A DNA stretch of 64,000 nucleotides from Trichomonas vaginalis G3 (GCF_026262505.1 NC_067208.1:3853962-3917961), one strand, 5' to 3'; counted from the first letter of the stretch, positions 18,335 through 27,541 are shown. The notes: generated by a model not told the origin, from the letters alone. A program made the numbers and translations.

Positions 18335-19618
18335 ATGTCGAAAGAAACAGCGTCTATGAGAGAAATACAACACAACCGACAACTCATTTTGCAAGCTCTA
18401 AATAAGAACACAACAAACTTTTCAAACTATTCTAAGATATCTGAGTCATTGAAAGAAGGAAACTTAAAACTGACATTAAACCCATTGACAGACGAGTTTC
18501 TGTTTCAAGACAATAGGAACCATACTGTTTGTATAAATCCAACAAAAAGAACTTTAAACGAGAAACCTATAGATGAACTTCTTTTGAAGGCAGATATTGA
18601 CAACAAAGCTGACAAAGAGTATGTTGACGATGAGTTAGCACGTGTGGCTAGTGCATTAGATAAGAAGGCAGATAAGGAATATGTGGATGAAAAAGACAAT
18701 GAAATTATAGAAAGGGTTGAATGGTACCATGAACGGACAACAAAGATTTTAAAAACTAAAGCCGATACAGGGTGGGTTTCAGGATGTTTAGACCTTAAAG
18801 CCGACAAGAACCATACACATACCATTGCAAATATTACAAACTTACAAGAAACCTTAAACAGTAAAAGTGCCGTTGGACATACACATACCATTGCAAATAT
18901 TACAAACTTACAAGAAACCTTAAACAAGAAAAGTGACGTTGGACATACACATAGCTTCTTCTCAACTGTTGGTATAGAAAGTATTTTAGGAACGATTGAA
19001 GAAACTGGTGGGGGTGGATTATATTTTAAACCTCCTAACTTTCCAGAAGGTTTAACATCGGATAAAGACATTAGATGTAGAAATGTCTATGTCATGGAGG
19101 ATGAAAACAAAGTTAAATTCACTGCTCAAGATTTATATGATAAAAAAGCTGACAAAACAGAGCTTCAAACATTAAAGACAGAAATACTTCAAACACTATA
19201 TCCTATAGGTTCTATTTACACGTCAATGAACTCTACCAGACCAGAAGTAGTACTTGGTCTCGGAACTTGGACTCAAATAGTCGACAGGTTTTTGTATTGT
19301 GCAAACTCTTCAAAGGAAACAGGTGGAAGTAAAACGATTTCAGGTGAAAACTTACCTGCGCACAGTCACTACATAGATTTAACTACAGCTGAAGCAGGTT
19401 GGCATAAGCATAGATTTTGGGATTGGTCAGCAATGAAAAAAGGTAAAGGATATGATGTTAAAGACGACGTTCAGTTTGCTATAAATTGTTTCTGGGGTAG
19501 CACACAGGGAGAAGGAAACCATACACATCGCGTTTCAGGGTATACGCAAACAACGGGACAAAGTAAAGACTACATGCCACCTTACATGACAGTTTACGCA
19601 TGGTATAGAATTGCTTAG
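18335..19618 (+). CDS. Phage-like tail fibre / collar-domain protein
   Basis: A 427-residue protein. The N-terminal part has repeated 'KADKEYVDE' helical units (residues ~85-130). Two 22-residue repeats of HTHTIANITNLQETLN type follow (66-bp DNA units from 18812). The C-terminal ~140 residues are a collar/fibre-knob domain: LYPIGSIYTSMNSTRPEVVL, LPAHSHY, GEGNHTHRVSG, and the terminal MPPYMTVYAWYRIA. The His-x-His motifs bind metal in trimeric phage fibres. It would be a receptor-binding spike on the particle. Confidence 0.85.
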   Translation: MSKETASMREIQHNRQLILQALNKNTTNFSNYSKISESLKEGNLKLTLNPLTDEFLFQDNRNHTVCINPTKRTLNEKPIDELLLKADIDNKADKEYVDDELARVASALDKKADKEYVDEKDNEIIERVEWYHERTTKILKTKADTGWVSGCLDLKADKNHTHTIANITNLQETLNSKSAVGHTHTIANITNLQETLNKKSDVGHTHSFFSTVGIESILGTIEETGGGGLYFKPPNFPEGLTSDKDIRCRNVYVMEDENKVKFTAQDLYDKKADKTELQTLKTEILQTLYPIGSIYTSMNSTRPEVVLGLGTWTQIVDRFLYCANSSKETGGSKTISGENLPAHSHYIDLTTAEAGWHKHRFWDWSAMKKGKGYDVKDDVQFAINCFWGSTQGEGNHTHRVSGYTQTTGQSKDYMPPYMTVYAWYRIA

Positions 19619-20574
19619 TCGTCATGTTCCACTTCTTTAGCATATTCGTCAGGAGTTGTCTTATATTTGTTAGGAACTGTCTTTGAAAGTATACCACCTT
19701 GAACCTTAACAAGTTTGAAACGAGGTCTGACAATAGTAGTTTTATCTTCTGCTTGCAGTCTGTACATTTTGCCATGTTTGCCTAAAACTTCATAATATTC
19801 TCTTGTATACTTTCTTCTATTTTTACGAACACGAATGTGAGTACCTGTCGGGTTCCCATTGTTGTCATAGTCAATAGTATTTTCATATGGGTCGCGTTTA
19901 GGTATTTCTATTTTTACTTTGTCACCTTTCTGAAGTTTGAAGCCCGGCATTCTTTCTTGTTTGTCTCTTTTGACTAAACTATTAAATATATAGTCTTTCT
20001 CTAAGTCGGGGTTGTTTTTCATTTCTTCGGGGGAGTGGTTTCCCAAACCTTTTTGTTTACGGGTATTGTAAATATTTAAAACTTGTCTCATCTTTGCCAT
20101 GGAGAAGTGTCTGTACTTGTCGTCATATGACATTTCATCTACCTCACCACCTTGTGGTTGATTTAAGTCTCTTAAGATTTTTATACAACTGTCAATGACA
20201 CCAAGAGCAGAATGGTTTTGGTCGACAATGAAATATTGGTTTACATTTTTTGAACGCAGATAGTTTTTAATATCGTCTGATTTGAAAGAACTTTCATAGT
20301 CAGATGTCAGTTTTGTTGGATGGTATTTGTCAACAAATATTGTCAAAGCAGTTTTCACATCTAAAATATTTTTGGACCATAATGGTATGGCTTCACAGTA
20401 TCTTGTGTTTTGACCGACAAATATTAGCCAGTATGGTGGTCCATCTGTTCTAACTCTCGGAATGTTTTCCAAAATATCCATAAACCAAGCATTTGGTGTT
20501 GAACTAAAGATTTTTACCATGAGTGCTTTCTTTGTCGCTTTAGAAACATACGGGTCCTTGTTTGGATTCGTCAT
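19615..20574 (-). CDS. Polinton integrase (retroviral rve-type)
   Basis: A 319-residue protein with a DDE-type integrase core: AWFMDILENIPRV with the first acidic residue, LTSDYESSF with the second, and NHSALGVIDSCIKILRDL as the third helix. The end of the core has KGLGNHSPEEM. The C-terminal ~100 residues are an SH3/chromo-like segment (MPGFKLQKGDKVKIEIPKRD). It joins element ends to target DNA. It shares a 16-bp divergent spacer with the gene at 20591. Confidence 0.88.
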   Translation of the reverse strand: MTNPNKDPYVSKATKKALMVKIFSSTPNAWFMDILENIPRVRTDGPPYWLIFVGQNTRYCEAIPLWSKNILDVKTALTIFVDKYHPTKLTSDYESSFKSDDIKNYLRSKNVNQYFIVDQNHSALGVIDSCIKILRDLNQPQGGEVDEMSYDDKYRHFSMAKMRQVLNIYNTRKQKGLGNHSPEEMKNNPDLEKDYIFNSLVKRDKQERMPGFKLQKGDKVKIEIPKRDPYENTIDYDNNGNPTGTHIRVRKNRRKYTREYYEVLGKHGKMYRLQAEDKTTIVRPRFKLVKVQGGILSKTVPNKYKTTPDEYAKEVEHDD

Positions 20575-20590
20575 TTTTATCCTATAAGAA

Positions 20591-20992
20591 ATGGGTTTAT
20601 TTGGCGCATTAGCAGGAGTTGCATCCAGATTTTTGCCCGCAGTGGGAACACTAGCCAGAGGTGCATTTGGAATTGGAAGGAAGATTTTGAGTACATTAGG
20701 TATACTGAAAGAGAAAGCACAACCTATTATACAAACTGTACAGAAAGGTTGGGATGTAGCACGAGATGCAGCAAATCTTATTCCAAATCCTGAAACAAGA
20801 GGAAAAGTTCAAGGATGGATGGACAATGTAGGAAGACAAGCAGGAAACTACTATAACAAAGCAAATGACTACTATAACCAAGCAGGACACTACATGGACC
20901 AAGGTGAAAGATTCTTTAACAGAGGATATAACCATGCACAACAGTGGGTAAACAACAACCAACCTCAACCGCCTCAAACGTGGGGAATGTAA
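20591..20992 (+). CDS. pVI/pX-like minor capsid protein
   Basis: A 133-residue protein starting MGLFGALAGVASRFLPAVG. This Gly/Ala/Phe amphipathic N-terminus resembles the minor capsid 'GLFG' proteins of adenovirus-type particles. A helical middle follows, then a Tyr/Asn/Gln repeat region (YYNKANDYYNQAGHYMDQGE). It is divergently transcribed from the integrase. The likely role is internal cement and membrane disruption on entry; this is inferred from the family. Confidence 0.6.
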   Translation: MGLFGALAGVASRFLPAVGTLARGAFGIGRKILSTLGILKEKAQPIIQTVQKGWDVARDAANLIPNPETRGKVQGWMDNVGRQAGNYYNKANDYYNQAGHYMDQGERFFNRGYNHAQQWVNNNQPQPPQTWGM

Positions 20993-21011
20993 AATTTTTT
21001 ACTGGGATGAA

Positions 21012-21167
21012 ATGAACAATACAGCATTGAGACAAATGGGCTCAAGATGGATTTGTCGGCTTCCAGCAGTTACACAACCACGTGTTTGTCAAGTTCTTCC
21101 TATACCTCAGGAAGTTTTAGACCGACTTAAAAAACCTCAACAACCAGTTGAAAACAAACCAAACTAA
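21012..21167 (+). CDS. Small protein, 51 residues
   Basis: It begins MNNTALRQMGSRWICRLPAV and ends in a Lys/Pro/Gln tail. It sits 19 bases after the pVI-like gene and 19 bases before the next, with the same ACTGRGATGAAATGA leader repeated before both starts. Function unknown. Confidence 0.45.
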   Translation: MNNTALRQMGSRWICRLPAVTQPRVCQVLPIPQEVLDRLKKPQQPVENKPN

Positions 21168-21186
21168 AATTTTTTACTGAGATGAA

Positions 21187-21771
21187 ATGACCGAAGAAGT
21201 TGAAACGGTAGATTTGACACCACAAACAAAAAGTTCAGAACCATTGTCAAAACCTGTCAAAGAACTTACAGATGAAGAGAAAAATTCAATAATAGAAAGT
21301 GCCAGGTCTGGAAATACAAACTCTAACTACAAAGTCACTTTTCATAAAAATGGAACGGCAAGTATCTCAAAAAAGAAACAGACTCTCACAAATAAAATAT
21401 TGAAGTCTGAAGGAGCTTTCGAGACAACAGATGGAAAAGTTTACTTCACTGACCAACAGTTCATTATAGAACATCTCATTGACTTAGAGTCGAAATATTC
21501 TAAACTTTACAACAAACACAAAAAGTTGAAAGGAAAACAGAAACAAATGGCATATGACATTTATGAAGATGTTGACGACACAACTGTTCCTGCAAGTGAG
21601 GTAAAGTCAGATGAACCGAAAAGTGACGAAAAACCAATAGAAGAAGGGAAGCCAAAAACTGAAGATAAACCAAAACCAAAGGTTAGTATTGAAACTAAAC
21701 CAAGTCAACCTTCATTAGCTGGTATGGGTTGGCGTCAAAGACTTATGGCAGCCGGTGGTTATGTAAAGTAA
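21187..21771 (+). CDS. Hypothetical protein with Lys/Glu/Pro-rich linker
   Basis: A 194-residue protein. Residues 30-85 form a small folded part (NYKVTFHKNGTASISKKK). A helix follows at 95-120, then a charged repeat linker rich in Ser, Asp, Glu, Lys and Pro, and a short hydrophobic tail ending GMGWRQRLMAAGGYVK. It sits in the structural gene cluster. Family unknown. Confidence 0.5.
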   Translation: MTEEVETVDLTPQTKSSEPLSKPVKELTDEEKNSIIESARSGNTNSNYKVTFHKNGTASISKKKQTLTNKILKSEGAFETTDGKVYFTDQQFIIEHLIDLESKYSKLYNKHKKLKGKQKQMAYDIYEDVDDTTVPASEVKSDEPKSDEKPIEEGKPKTEDKPKPKVSIETKPSQPSLAGMGWRQRLMAAGGYVK

Positions 21772-21801
21772 AGGAAAAACATTTTTTTTATTTTTATAAA
21801 A

Positions 21802-23955
21802 ATGCCCCCATATAGAATGGATAGAAAGTCTGCTAGAATAAAAGCAGAGTTAGAAAGATATGGTTGGAGAGTTTCGAAGAAGTTTAAATATAAGAAGGGA
21901 AGACCCATAAAAGTCTATGACAAACTGTCTGGTCTTCGCTACGCAATGGACTTAGAAACAGCACGCGCAAATTATCCAAACAGATTAGAGAGGTTAGAAG
22001 AAGAACGTCTTATGGACATGCCTTTCAATGTTACTGAACCTCAAGTTGAAGGACACGACGGCTTTGCCAGATTCTACTGGAAACATGACGAACAATTGCA
22101 TCCTTTGAGGAGGAAAAAAGGTAGTGCAGAAGATGCACATGCTCCCATGGAAAGAATAAGATATGCATATGAGAAGTATCGTGAAGTTAGAAGTAAAATT
22201 ACATCTGGGCGAACCTTTACAGTAAAATTTGACGAAGGAAAGAACAAAGAAGGCTTCATGGGAGTACTTGCTGCAATTCAAGACGGAAATAAGAAAGGAT
22301 ACAATCTCAGACTAACAGTAACAGATTTAGATGGTCATATATACTATGCACATGGCAATGTCACAACAGCCGCACAACTTCTTGACGCTTTCAAGACTAC
22401 AAAGAGAGAACAAATGGTTGACTCCGACTCAGATATTTTGAATGCAATTGAAGGAATTGCAAGCGTGAAGTTCGAATGGTACCAACCCAACCCTCAAGCA
22501 GTCAGACAACATGCTGGATACTTCCCGTTCAGAAATAAGTCTGACATTAACCTGACAAGGTATGGAATTTACAATTCAATTGAAAAAATTGTCAATGAAC
22601 CTTGTATTCTTACATGTCTCAGGAACTCTGGTCTTGTTACAGATGAGAAAATGAAGTATCTTGAGTCATGTGTGAAAACAAGGTACATTCTCAGAAGTCA
22701 ATTGGCAAAAGTTGCACCGTTGGCAAATGTGAATATCCGAGTCAACATACCGACTGAGAAAGGTTCTTCACATGACGACTATGTTGTTGACAAAGACTTA
22801 CCATGGTTGAAGATTGTACTTGTCCACAACCACTTCATGTTGAACGAAAGTCTTACAAACCCATTGTTCGGAAAAGGCAAGTGCAACATTGTCAGAGCTG
22901 TTAACATTCTTTTCGAGAAAGGCTTGTTGGAACCAATTCCAGATGACAAGCTGACAGAAACTTTTGTACCAAAAGACGAAACAAACTTTTCATTGTTAGT
23001 GAGACCAAAAATTGTTCCAGACAAAGTTCTAGCACAAAAGAAGTACACAGCTCCAAAAGGAGTTGGATTGTTCGGATACCAACCTGAACCAGAAGAACTT
23101 CCAATGAGGTTGCAAGAACTTCAAGATGCTATAAACAAACTTCCATTGAGACATCCAGTCGACGTCAAATTGTATTGGAGAGCATCTGAGTTAGGTCAGA
23201 AGGTTTTATATGAAACAGGTTGCTTCGACGATGTTTATGAGATAACAGGCGAAGTTTCTCAGAAGATAAGAGACTCACTTGAATTTCCACAAACTGGGCC
23301 GATTGGTTGCGACAAGTTCGACTCATATGAAAAAATATACTATGTCGACCTTAACGCTGCGTACATGAGATTTGTCCAATATATTCCGACTGGAATTCCA
23401 AACGAAGATGGTGAGTTCCCGGGAAGGAACTATACAGTTGGAAAAGTCATACAACAAATGTATGATATTAGGAAAGCTTCAAACCCCAAACTTGCAATGA
23501 CACTCAAATTGCTTATGAATTCGACATGGGGATATTCCATTAAAAAACCTCAAAAGATGAAGAGTAAACACTATGAGAAGGTCGACAACTTTGTTGAAAG
23601 GTTCTCCCCTTTTGTTTTGAAATACGAATTTACTCAAGGTCAAGGTGGCTTAGTAACCACAGTAAAACCTATTGTCGAACATTGGTCTTATCCTCAGTTC
23701 GCAAAGGCAGTCCTTGACAACTACAACAAATTTTTCTCAGAGGTTAAATCCAAAGTGAAGGTATACTACGAGAACATCGATGCACTCATGACGAACGAAG
23801 AAGGCTATAACAAACTCATTGAAATGGGAATGGTCGGTGAAAAGATGGGCTGTTTTAAGCTAGATAAGGTATTTTCCGAAGTTCATGTTCTCTCCAAGCG
23901 TAAGTACTGGGCCGTACTTGAAGACGGCACAGAAATAAAACATTGCATGAAATAA
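21802..23955 (+). CDS. DNA polymerase B-like protein
   Basis: A 717-residue protein. The last ~250 residues carry family B polymerase signatures: YYVDLNAAYMRF (motif A region) and LKLLMNSTWGYSIKKP (motif B), then a motif C region near residue 655. The N-terminal ~450 residues lack a recognised domain but share with the compact element's polymerase a block ending in LVHNHFMLNE (LVEDHYMLNE there). It is clearly diverged from the polymerase at 2000-5777, so the two elements are different lineages. A T-rich promoter-like stretch precedes the start. Confidence 0.75.
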   Translation: MPPYRMDRKSARIKAELERYGWRVSKKFKYKKGRPIKVYDKLSGLRYAMDLETARANYPNRLERLEEERLMDMPFNVTEPQVEGHDGFARFYWKHDEQLHPLRRKKGSAEDAHAPMERIRYAYEKYREVRSKITSGRTFTVKFDEGKNKEGFMGVLAAIQDGNKKGYNLRLTVTDLDGHIYYAHGNVTTAAQLLDAFKTTKREQMVDSDSDILNAIEGIASVKFEWYQPNPQAVRQHAGYFPFRNKSDINLTRYGIYNSIEKIVNEPCILTCLRNSGLVTDEKMKYLESCVKTRYILRSQLAKVAPLANVNIRVNIPTEKGSSHDDYVVDKDLPWLKIVLVHNHFMLNESLTNPLFGKGKCNIVRAVNILFEKGLLEPIPDDKLTETFVPKDETNFSLLVRPKIVPDKVLAQKKYTAPKGVGLFGYQPEPEELPMRLQELQDAINKLPLRHPVDVKLYWRASELGQKVLYETGCFDDVYEITGEVSQKIRDSLEFPQTGPIGCDKFDSYEKIYYVDLNAAYMRFVQYIPTGIPNEDGEFPGRNYTVGKVIQQMYDIRKASNPKLAMTLKLLMNSTWGYSIKKPQKMKSKHYEKVDNFVERFSPFVLKYEFTQGQGGLVTTVKPIVEHWSYPQFAKAVLDNYNKFFSEVKSKVKVYYENIDALMTNEEGYNKLIEMGMVGEKMGCFKLDKVFSEVHVLSKRKYWAVLEDGTEIKHCMK

Positions 23956-24012
23956 AAAATTGCATACCATTTTAAAACATTTTTTAAAACAGTATATTTT
24001 TACATATATAAA

Positions 24013-24873
24013 ATGCTTCAGGTTGAAAAACAAAGAACAAAAGTAGCAGATACAAAACCGTTAGACTATATCTTTACAAACGCTGGTAGGACTATATCAG
24101 ATGAAGAAATTTCATCCCGTACTTACAGGTTTGACTATCCAATTCGTTGGCTTCAAAGTCCTTCAGATGCAAAGGCAATAGGATTTAGAAGAGTTTTGTT
24201 TTCAAATAGAACTAACGCGTTTATGTTTGCAGTATATTTTCATGGGCAGTATAAAGGCTCTGATGGTCTAATAGAAAAATTTGACGAAATGAGAATCTTT
24301 ACAGTTCGTTCAGACGAAAGTCTTGAAAAAACTCTAAATGACTTTCAAACTCAAATAAACAAATACTACTGGGAATTTCAAGAAAAATACCACTCTTTAC
24401 TAAATGGAACATACTATCTGAAGCTAGAATACGACAAGATGAACTCCACAGTTTCATTTCAAAAGATTGAAATTAACCCTCCAAGAGATACAGAGTTTTT
24501 ATATTGGGGGGTGGACAAACGTTCTTGGGCACAATTTCTTCGGTTACTAAACCAGAACGAACCATTGCCACCAGATGGTCCATTTAAATTTGTACTTCCA
24601 CCAGCAGATTTGACAGTTTATAAAAACGTGTTTGACCCTCAAAATGTCATGTGTCATGCAAGTTTCAGTTCAAGCAACAACAGTTTTCTATGTATCGGTA
24701 AGGACTTCTATGACTTTGCTTCTAAATTCTACGAACCACCTAGTAACAGTTTCTCTGACTTTCAAGTTTGGTTCACAACAAACGGTGTGCAGCATATTAT
24801 ACCATTGTACTATGACTTTTATCTCGAATTGTCTTTCATATACAACTACGGAAAAGTGCTGAAAAAGTATTGA
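24013..24873 (+). CDS. Penton-like minor capsid protein
   Basis: A 286-residue beta-rich protein, homologous to the region at 17506-18325 and more distantly to 5859-6716 in the compact element. Landmarks are FDYPIRWLQSPSDAKAIGFR near residue 45, a helix ESLEKTLNDFQTQINKYYWE, and FYEPPSNSFSDFQVWFTTNG then LELSFIYNYGK at the end. The likely role is the capsid vertex or another single jelly-roll shell part; the fold is inferred. Confidence 0.55.
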   Translation: MLQVEKQRTKVADTKPLDYIFTNAGRTISDEEISSRTYRFDYPIRWLQSPSDAKAIGFRRVLFSNRTNAFMFAVYFHGQYKGSDGLIEKFDEMRIFTVRSDESLEKTLNDFQTQINKYYWEFQEKYHSLLNGTYYLKLEYDKMNSTVSFQKIEINPPRDTEFLYWGVDKRSWAQFLRLLNQNEPLPPDGPFKFVLPPADLTVYKNVFDPQNVMCHASFSSSNNSFLCIGKDFYDFASKFYEPPSNSFSDFQVWFTTNGVQHIIPLYYDFYLELSFIYNYGKVLKKY

Positions 24874-24888
24874 AAAATATATTTTAGA

Positions 24889-25010
24889 TCTCACCAGGTC
24901 CCTCGGTCCCTCGGTCCCTCGGTCATTTTAACTTCTCTGAAAAAGTGTGACAACATGACATTTAGACAACAACACAGGAGATAGATTTCACCCGTTGAAT
25001 TTTGTATAAA
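24889..25010 (+). repeat. Dispersed ~110-bp unit with GGTCCCTC tandem (copy 1)
   Basis: It starts AGATCTCACCAGGTCCCTCG, with three tandem GGTCCCTC units, then a GTGACAACATGACATTT block and an ACAACAACACAGGA block. Copy 2 is at 25885-25990 in the same orientation. Copy 3 is at 27355-27483, inverted. Together they frame the KilA-N region. Confidence 0.88.
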
Positions 25011-25014
25011 AAAG

Positions 25015-25038
25015 CAACCGCCGGAATTCCGGCGGTTG
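25015..25038. repeat. 24-bp palindrome (copy A)
   Basis: A perfect palindrome with arms CAACCGCCGG and CCGGCGGTTG around AATT. Copies B (25373-25396), C (26078-26101, imperfect), D (26165-26188) and E (26252-26275) follow. Copy B lies inside the KilA-N coding frame. Confidence 0.93.
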
Positions 25039-25071
25039 GTATATTCTTCACAAAATGCTTGTTTTGAGGTT

Positions 25072-25128
25072 AAGCCACAAACGAATGTCCGACGGTTAAG
25101 CCACAAACGAATGTCCGACGGTTAAGCC
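25072..25128 (+). repeat. 26-bp tandem repeat
   Basis: The unit AAGCCACAAACGAATGTCCG plus ACGGTT occurs twice, with a third AAGCC start (25072, 25098, 25124). The core ACAAACGAATGTCCGAC reappears right after the 22-bp iteron array at about 29847. Confidence 0.85.
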
Positions 25129-25161
25129 AAAAATATTTTTTATTTTTATTGTAAGAACAGT

Positions 25162-25826
25162 ATGACAGTCGAAGCAAAAACGTTCACGAACAAATCTAAT
25201 GGCGAAACATTCACAAAAGGCACCTATAAAACGGTATTGAAGTCTTACGTAGAGACAAGGATGGTTATATAAATGTAACAAATATGTGTCAGCAGTTTAG
25301 GAAAGACTTTAGAAAGTTGTTGGAAAATAAGTCCTGGGAAGAGTATTTAAGGCATTTTGTGAAGATATATACCAACCGCCGGAATTCCGGCGGTTGCTTT
25401 TTATACAAAGTTCATGCAGGAATTCCCGATGAAATCAAACAGGTTAGAGGAACGTATGCAGACCCAAGACTCGTAAACTATATAGCAATGTGGGCTTCTC
25501 CAAAATATTGCATAGCAGTTGGAAAAATTATGGACTCCATAGACAACAAAGTTCATGAGAAATTAGATGAAGAAGAACTTGAAGATACAGTAGAGAATGC
25601 AAAACCTTTGTTCGAAGAAGAAGTTAGAAAAATGCATGAAAAACAAATAGAACATGAACGTGAGATATGTTCTGGTTATAGAGACTCTCCATACGAACTA
25701 GACCAATGGGAACAAGAAGATTTAAAGAGAGAATTTAGAGAATATGAACTCGCTAAAGTTTCATTAGAAGCTGCAGAAGAGAGGTTAAAAGTTTGGGGTC
25801 CTTTTGTACAAAAATATTGTGAGTAA
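25162..25826 (+). pseudogene. KilA-N domain protein region
   Basis: KilA-N signatures are DGYIN near the start, then GIPDEIKQVRGTYADPRLV and NYIAMWASPKY. A long acidic coiled helical tail follows (residues 70-180 of the main frame). The 24-bp palindrome is read as NRRNSGG inside the domain, between its N-terminal and core parts. The fossil part looks broken about once near its 5' end. Confidence 0.65.
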
Positions 25827-25884
25827 ATGAACCATTTCTTTTTATTGAATTCAGCAAAAATATATTTTATGTGAAGTGGTTTTT

Positions 25885-25990
25885 AGATCTCACCAGGTCC
25901 CTCGGTCCCTCGGTCCCTCGGTCAACTAACATCTTTTTGAAAATGGTGACAACATGACATTTTGACAACAACACAGGAAATAGACTTCAT
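25885..25990 (+). repeat. Dispersed ~110-bp unit (copy 2)
   Basis: Same orientation and order of blocks as 24889-25010: AGATCTCACCAGG, three GGTCCCTC units, then GTGACAACATGACATTT and ACAACAACACAGGAAATAGA. It lies directly after the KilA-N region, so copies 1 and 2 bracket that gene. Confidence 0.88.
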
Positions 25991-26055
25991 CGTATGTGTT
26001 TTGTCAAACATGAGCGTAAATGTTTTGTCATGACTTCTTCATCGTATTCTTTCAC

Positions 26056-26310
26056 CTGTTGAATTTTGTATAAAAAGCAACCGCCGGAATCCCGCGGGTT
26101 GGTATATTCTTCATGAAATGCTTGTTTTGTCAAGACTTTCATCGTCAATGTTTTGTATAAAAAGCACCTGCCGGAATTCCGGCGGGTGGTATATTCTTCA
26201 CAAAATGCCTGTTTTGTCAAGACTTTCATCGTACATGTTTTGTATAAAAAGCAACCGCCGGAATTCCGGCGGTTGGTATATTCTTCACGAAATGCTTGTT
26301 TTGAGGTCGA
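26056..26310 (-). repeat. 87-bp tandem array with embedded palindromes C, D, E
   Basis: Three units with a period of exactly 87 (palindromes at 26078, 26165, 26252). On the minus strand the array is an open frame repeating a 29-residue unit (EEYTNRRNSGGCFLYK core). That unit is the same peptide text as the KilA-N stretch at 25340-25420 in the other orientation. Palindrome D has changed arms that still pair. Confidence 0.9.
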
Positions 26311-26415
26311 GCCATTTTTGGCTCCACCGTAGAAAACACACAAAACTCATTTTTTTCGGCAAAAATATATTTTAGTTTTTTTAAAAAAATATTTTTTTAT
26401 TTTTATTGTAAGAAC

Positions 26416-27312
26416 ATGTCAGCAACAACTTCACCAAACTCTTTAGTCATGAACCCAACTTCAATGTTAGTAGAGATGAAAAGCTTCATTCCTTCTTCAT
26501 ATACTTTCGAAACAGAAATCCAGAAGATAAAGCAAGAACTTCTCCAAGGAGATTTAGACTGTAGTGCGAAAGATGAAACAAATGAACAGTATCTTTATGA
26601 AATGCAGGATATTATTGACCATCTACCTAAACTTCCTGAAATCCAACAACAAAAGCTTACTATTCCAGAATTCGATGAAATAGAAGTCAAAGCAACTGAC
26701 TCAGTAGAAATAAAGAAGTTCATACGTAAGGTAAACTATGAGTTTCTTGGATTTCATTGCAACCACAAAGACTGCGATATGGTATATTTCATTGACATAT
26801 ATAAATCTGAAGAATTTAAGACCTACGACAACTTTGTTTCGTTAGTTGCAAAATGTGTATGGCAGATAAGAGATAAAGATAGAAGAGGTAAAGTATGGAA
26901 CGAACAGATAAAACCAGCAACTTTTGAGTTAAAGAAAACCATTTACGCCTTGGTTGTACTTGCAGGTAAGGTTTCAATGTACAATGCTAAAATGAACCCA
27001 CAATGTTCAAAATGTAAAGCAGCAATGAGGAAATATAACTACTCCGTCAAAGAGATAGAACGTATGCGAAAAGACTATACTGACTTAAAGAAAGAAGCAG
27101 AGAAACCAGCAGAAGATAAAATGGACATGTTGACATTTCTGAACAAAAACTATCCAACTGCTAACGATTTCCTTCTTTCAGATGTCAAGAAGAAATATAA
27201 AGAAACTTTCGGTATCGTTAAAACTTTTGATATCCTTCGTGAAGAAATAGAAGCTACAAAACTGTTTAAAGTCATGAACCATCACAACATATACCATGTA
27301 AAACGCTTATAA
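26416..27312 (+). CDS. Hypothetical protein with Cys/His pairs
   Basis: A 298-residue soluble protein. HCNHKDCD (about residues 114-121) and CSKCKAAM (about 197-204) provide Cys/His pairs that could bind one zinc. The second half is helical and highly charged (KDYTDLKKEAEKPAEDKMDM) and ends FKVMNHHNIYHVKRL. It lies between two repeat clusters in the accessory region. No family recognised; a regulator or nucleic-acid-binding role is a guess. Confidence 0.5.
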   Translation: MSATTSPNSLVMNPTSMLVEMKSFIPSSYTFETEIQKIKQELLQGDLDCSAKDETNEQYLYEMQDIIDHLPKLPEIQQQKLTIPEFDEIEVKATDSVEIKKFIRKVNYEFLGFHCNHKDCDMVYFIDIYKSEEFKTYDNFVSLVAKCVWQIRDKDRRGKVWNEQIKPATFELKKTIYALVVLAGKVSMYNAKMNPQCSKCKAAMRKYNYSVKEIERMRKDYTDLKKEAEKPAEDKMDMLTFLNKNYPTANDFLLSDVKKKYKETFGIVKTFDILREEIEATKLFKVMNHHNIYHVKRL

Positions 27313-27354
27313 AACTTTTATGTTAGAAATATATTTTTGCCTGATTTACACTCA

Positions 27355-27483
27355 TTGACGATGAAATCATGACAAAACATGTACGATGAAGTTTATTTCC
27401 TGTGTTGTTGTCAAAATGTCATGTTGTCACACTTTTTCAGAGAAGTTCATTTGACCGAGGGACCGAGGGACCTGGTTAGATCT
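27355..27483 (-). repeat. Dispersed ~110-bp unit (copy 3, inverted)
   Basis: The reverse complement carries AGATCTAACCAGG, two GGTCCCTC units, the AACTTCTCTGAAAAAGTGTG block of copy 1 and the ACAACAACACAGGAAATA block. It is therefore a mosaic nearest to copy 1 on one side and copy 2 on the other. Confidence 0.85.
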
Positions 27484-27541
27484 AAAATATATTTTTGCTG
27501 AAAAAAATGACCAAATTTCATGAATTTCCTCATATGTTTGC

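Noticed and set aside
25987-26343. Minus-strand 118-residue gene
   Set aside because: It is the 29-codon repeat array read through; no start context and no unique sequence.
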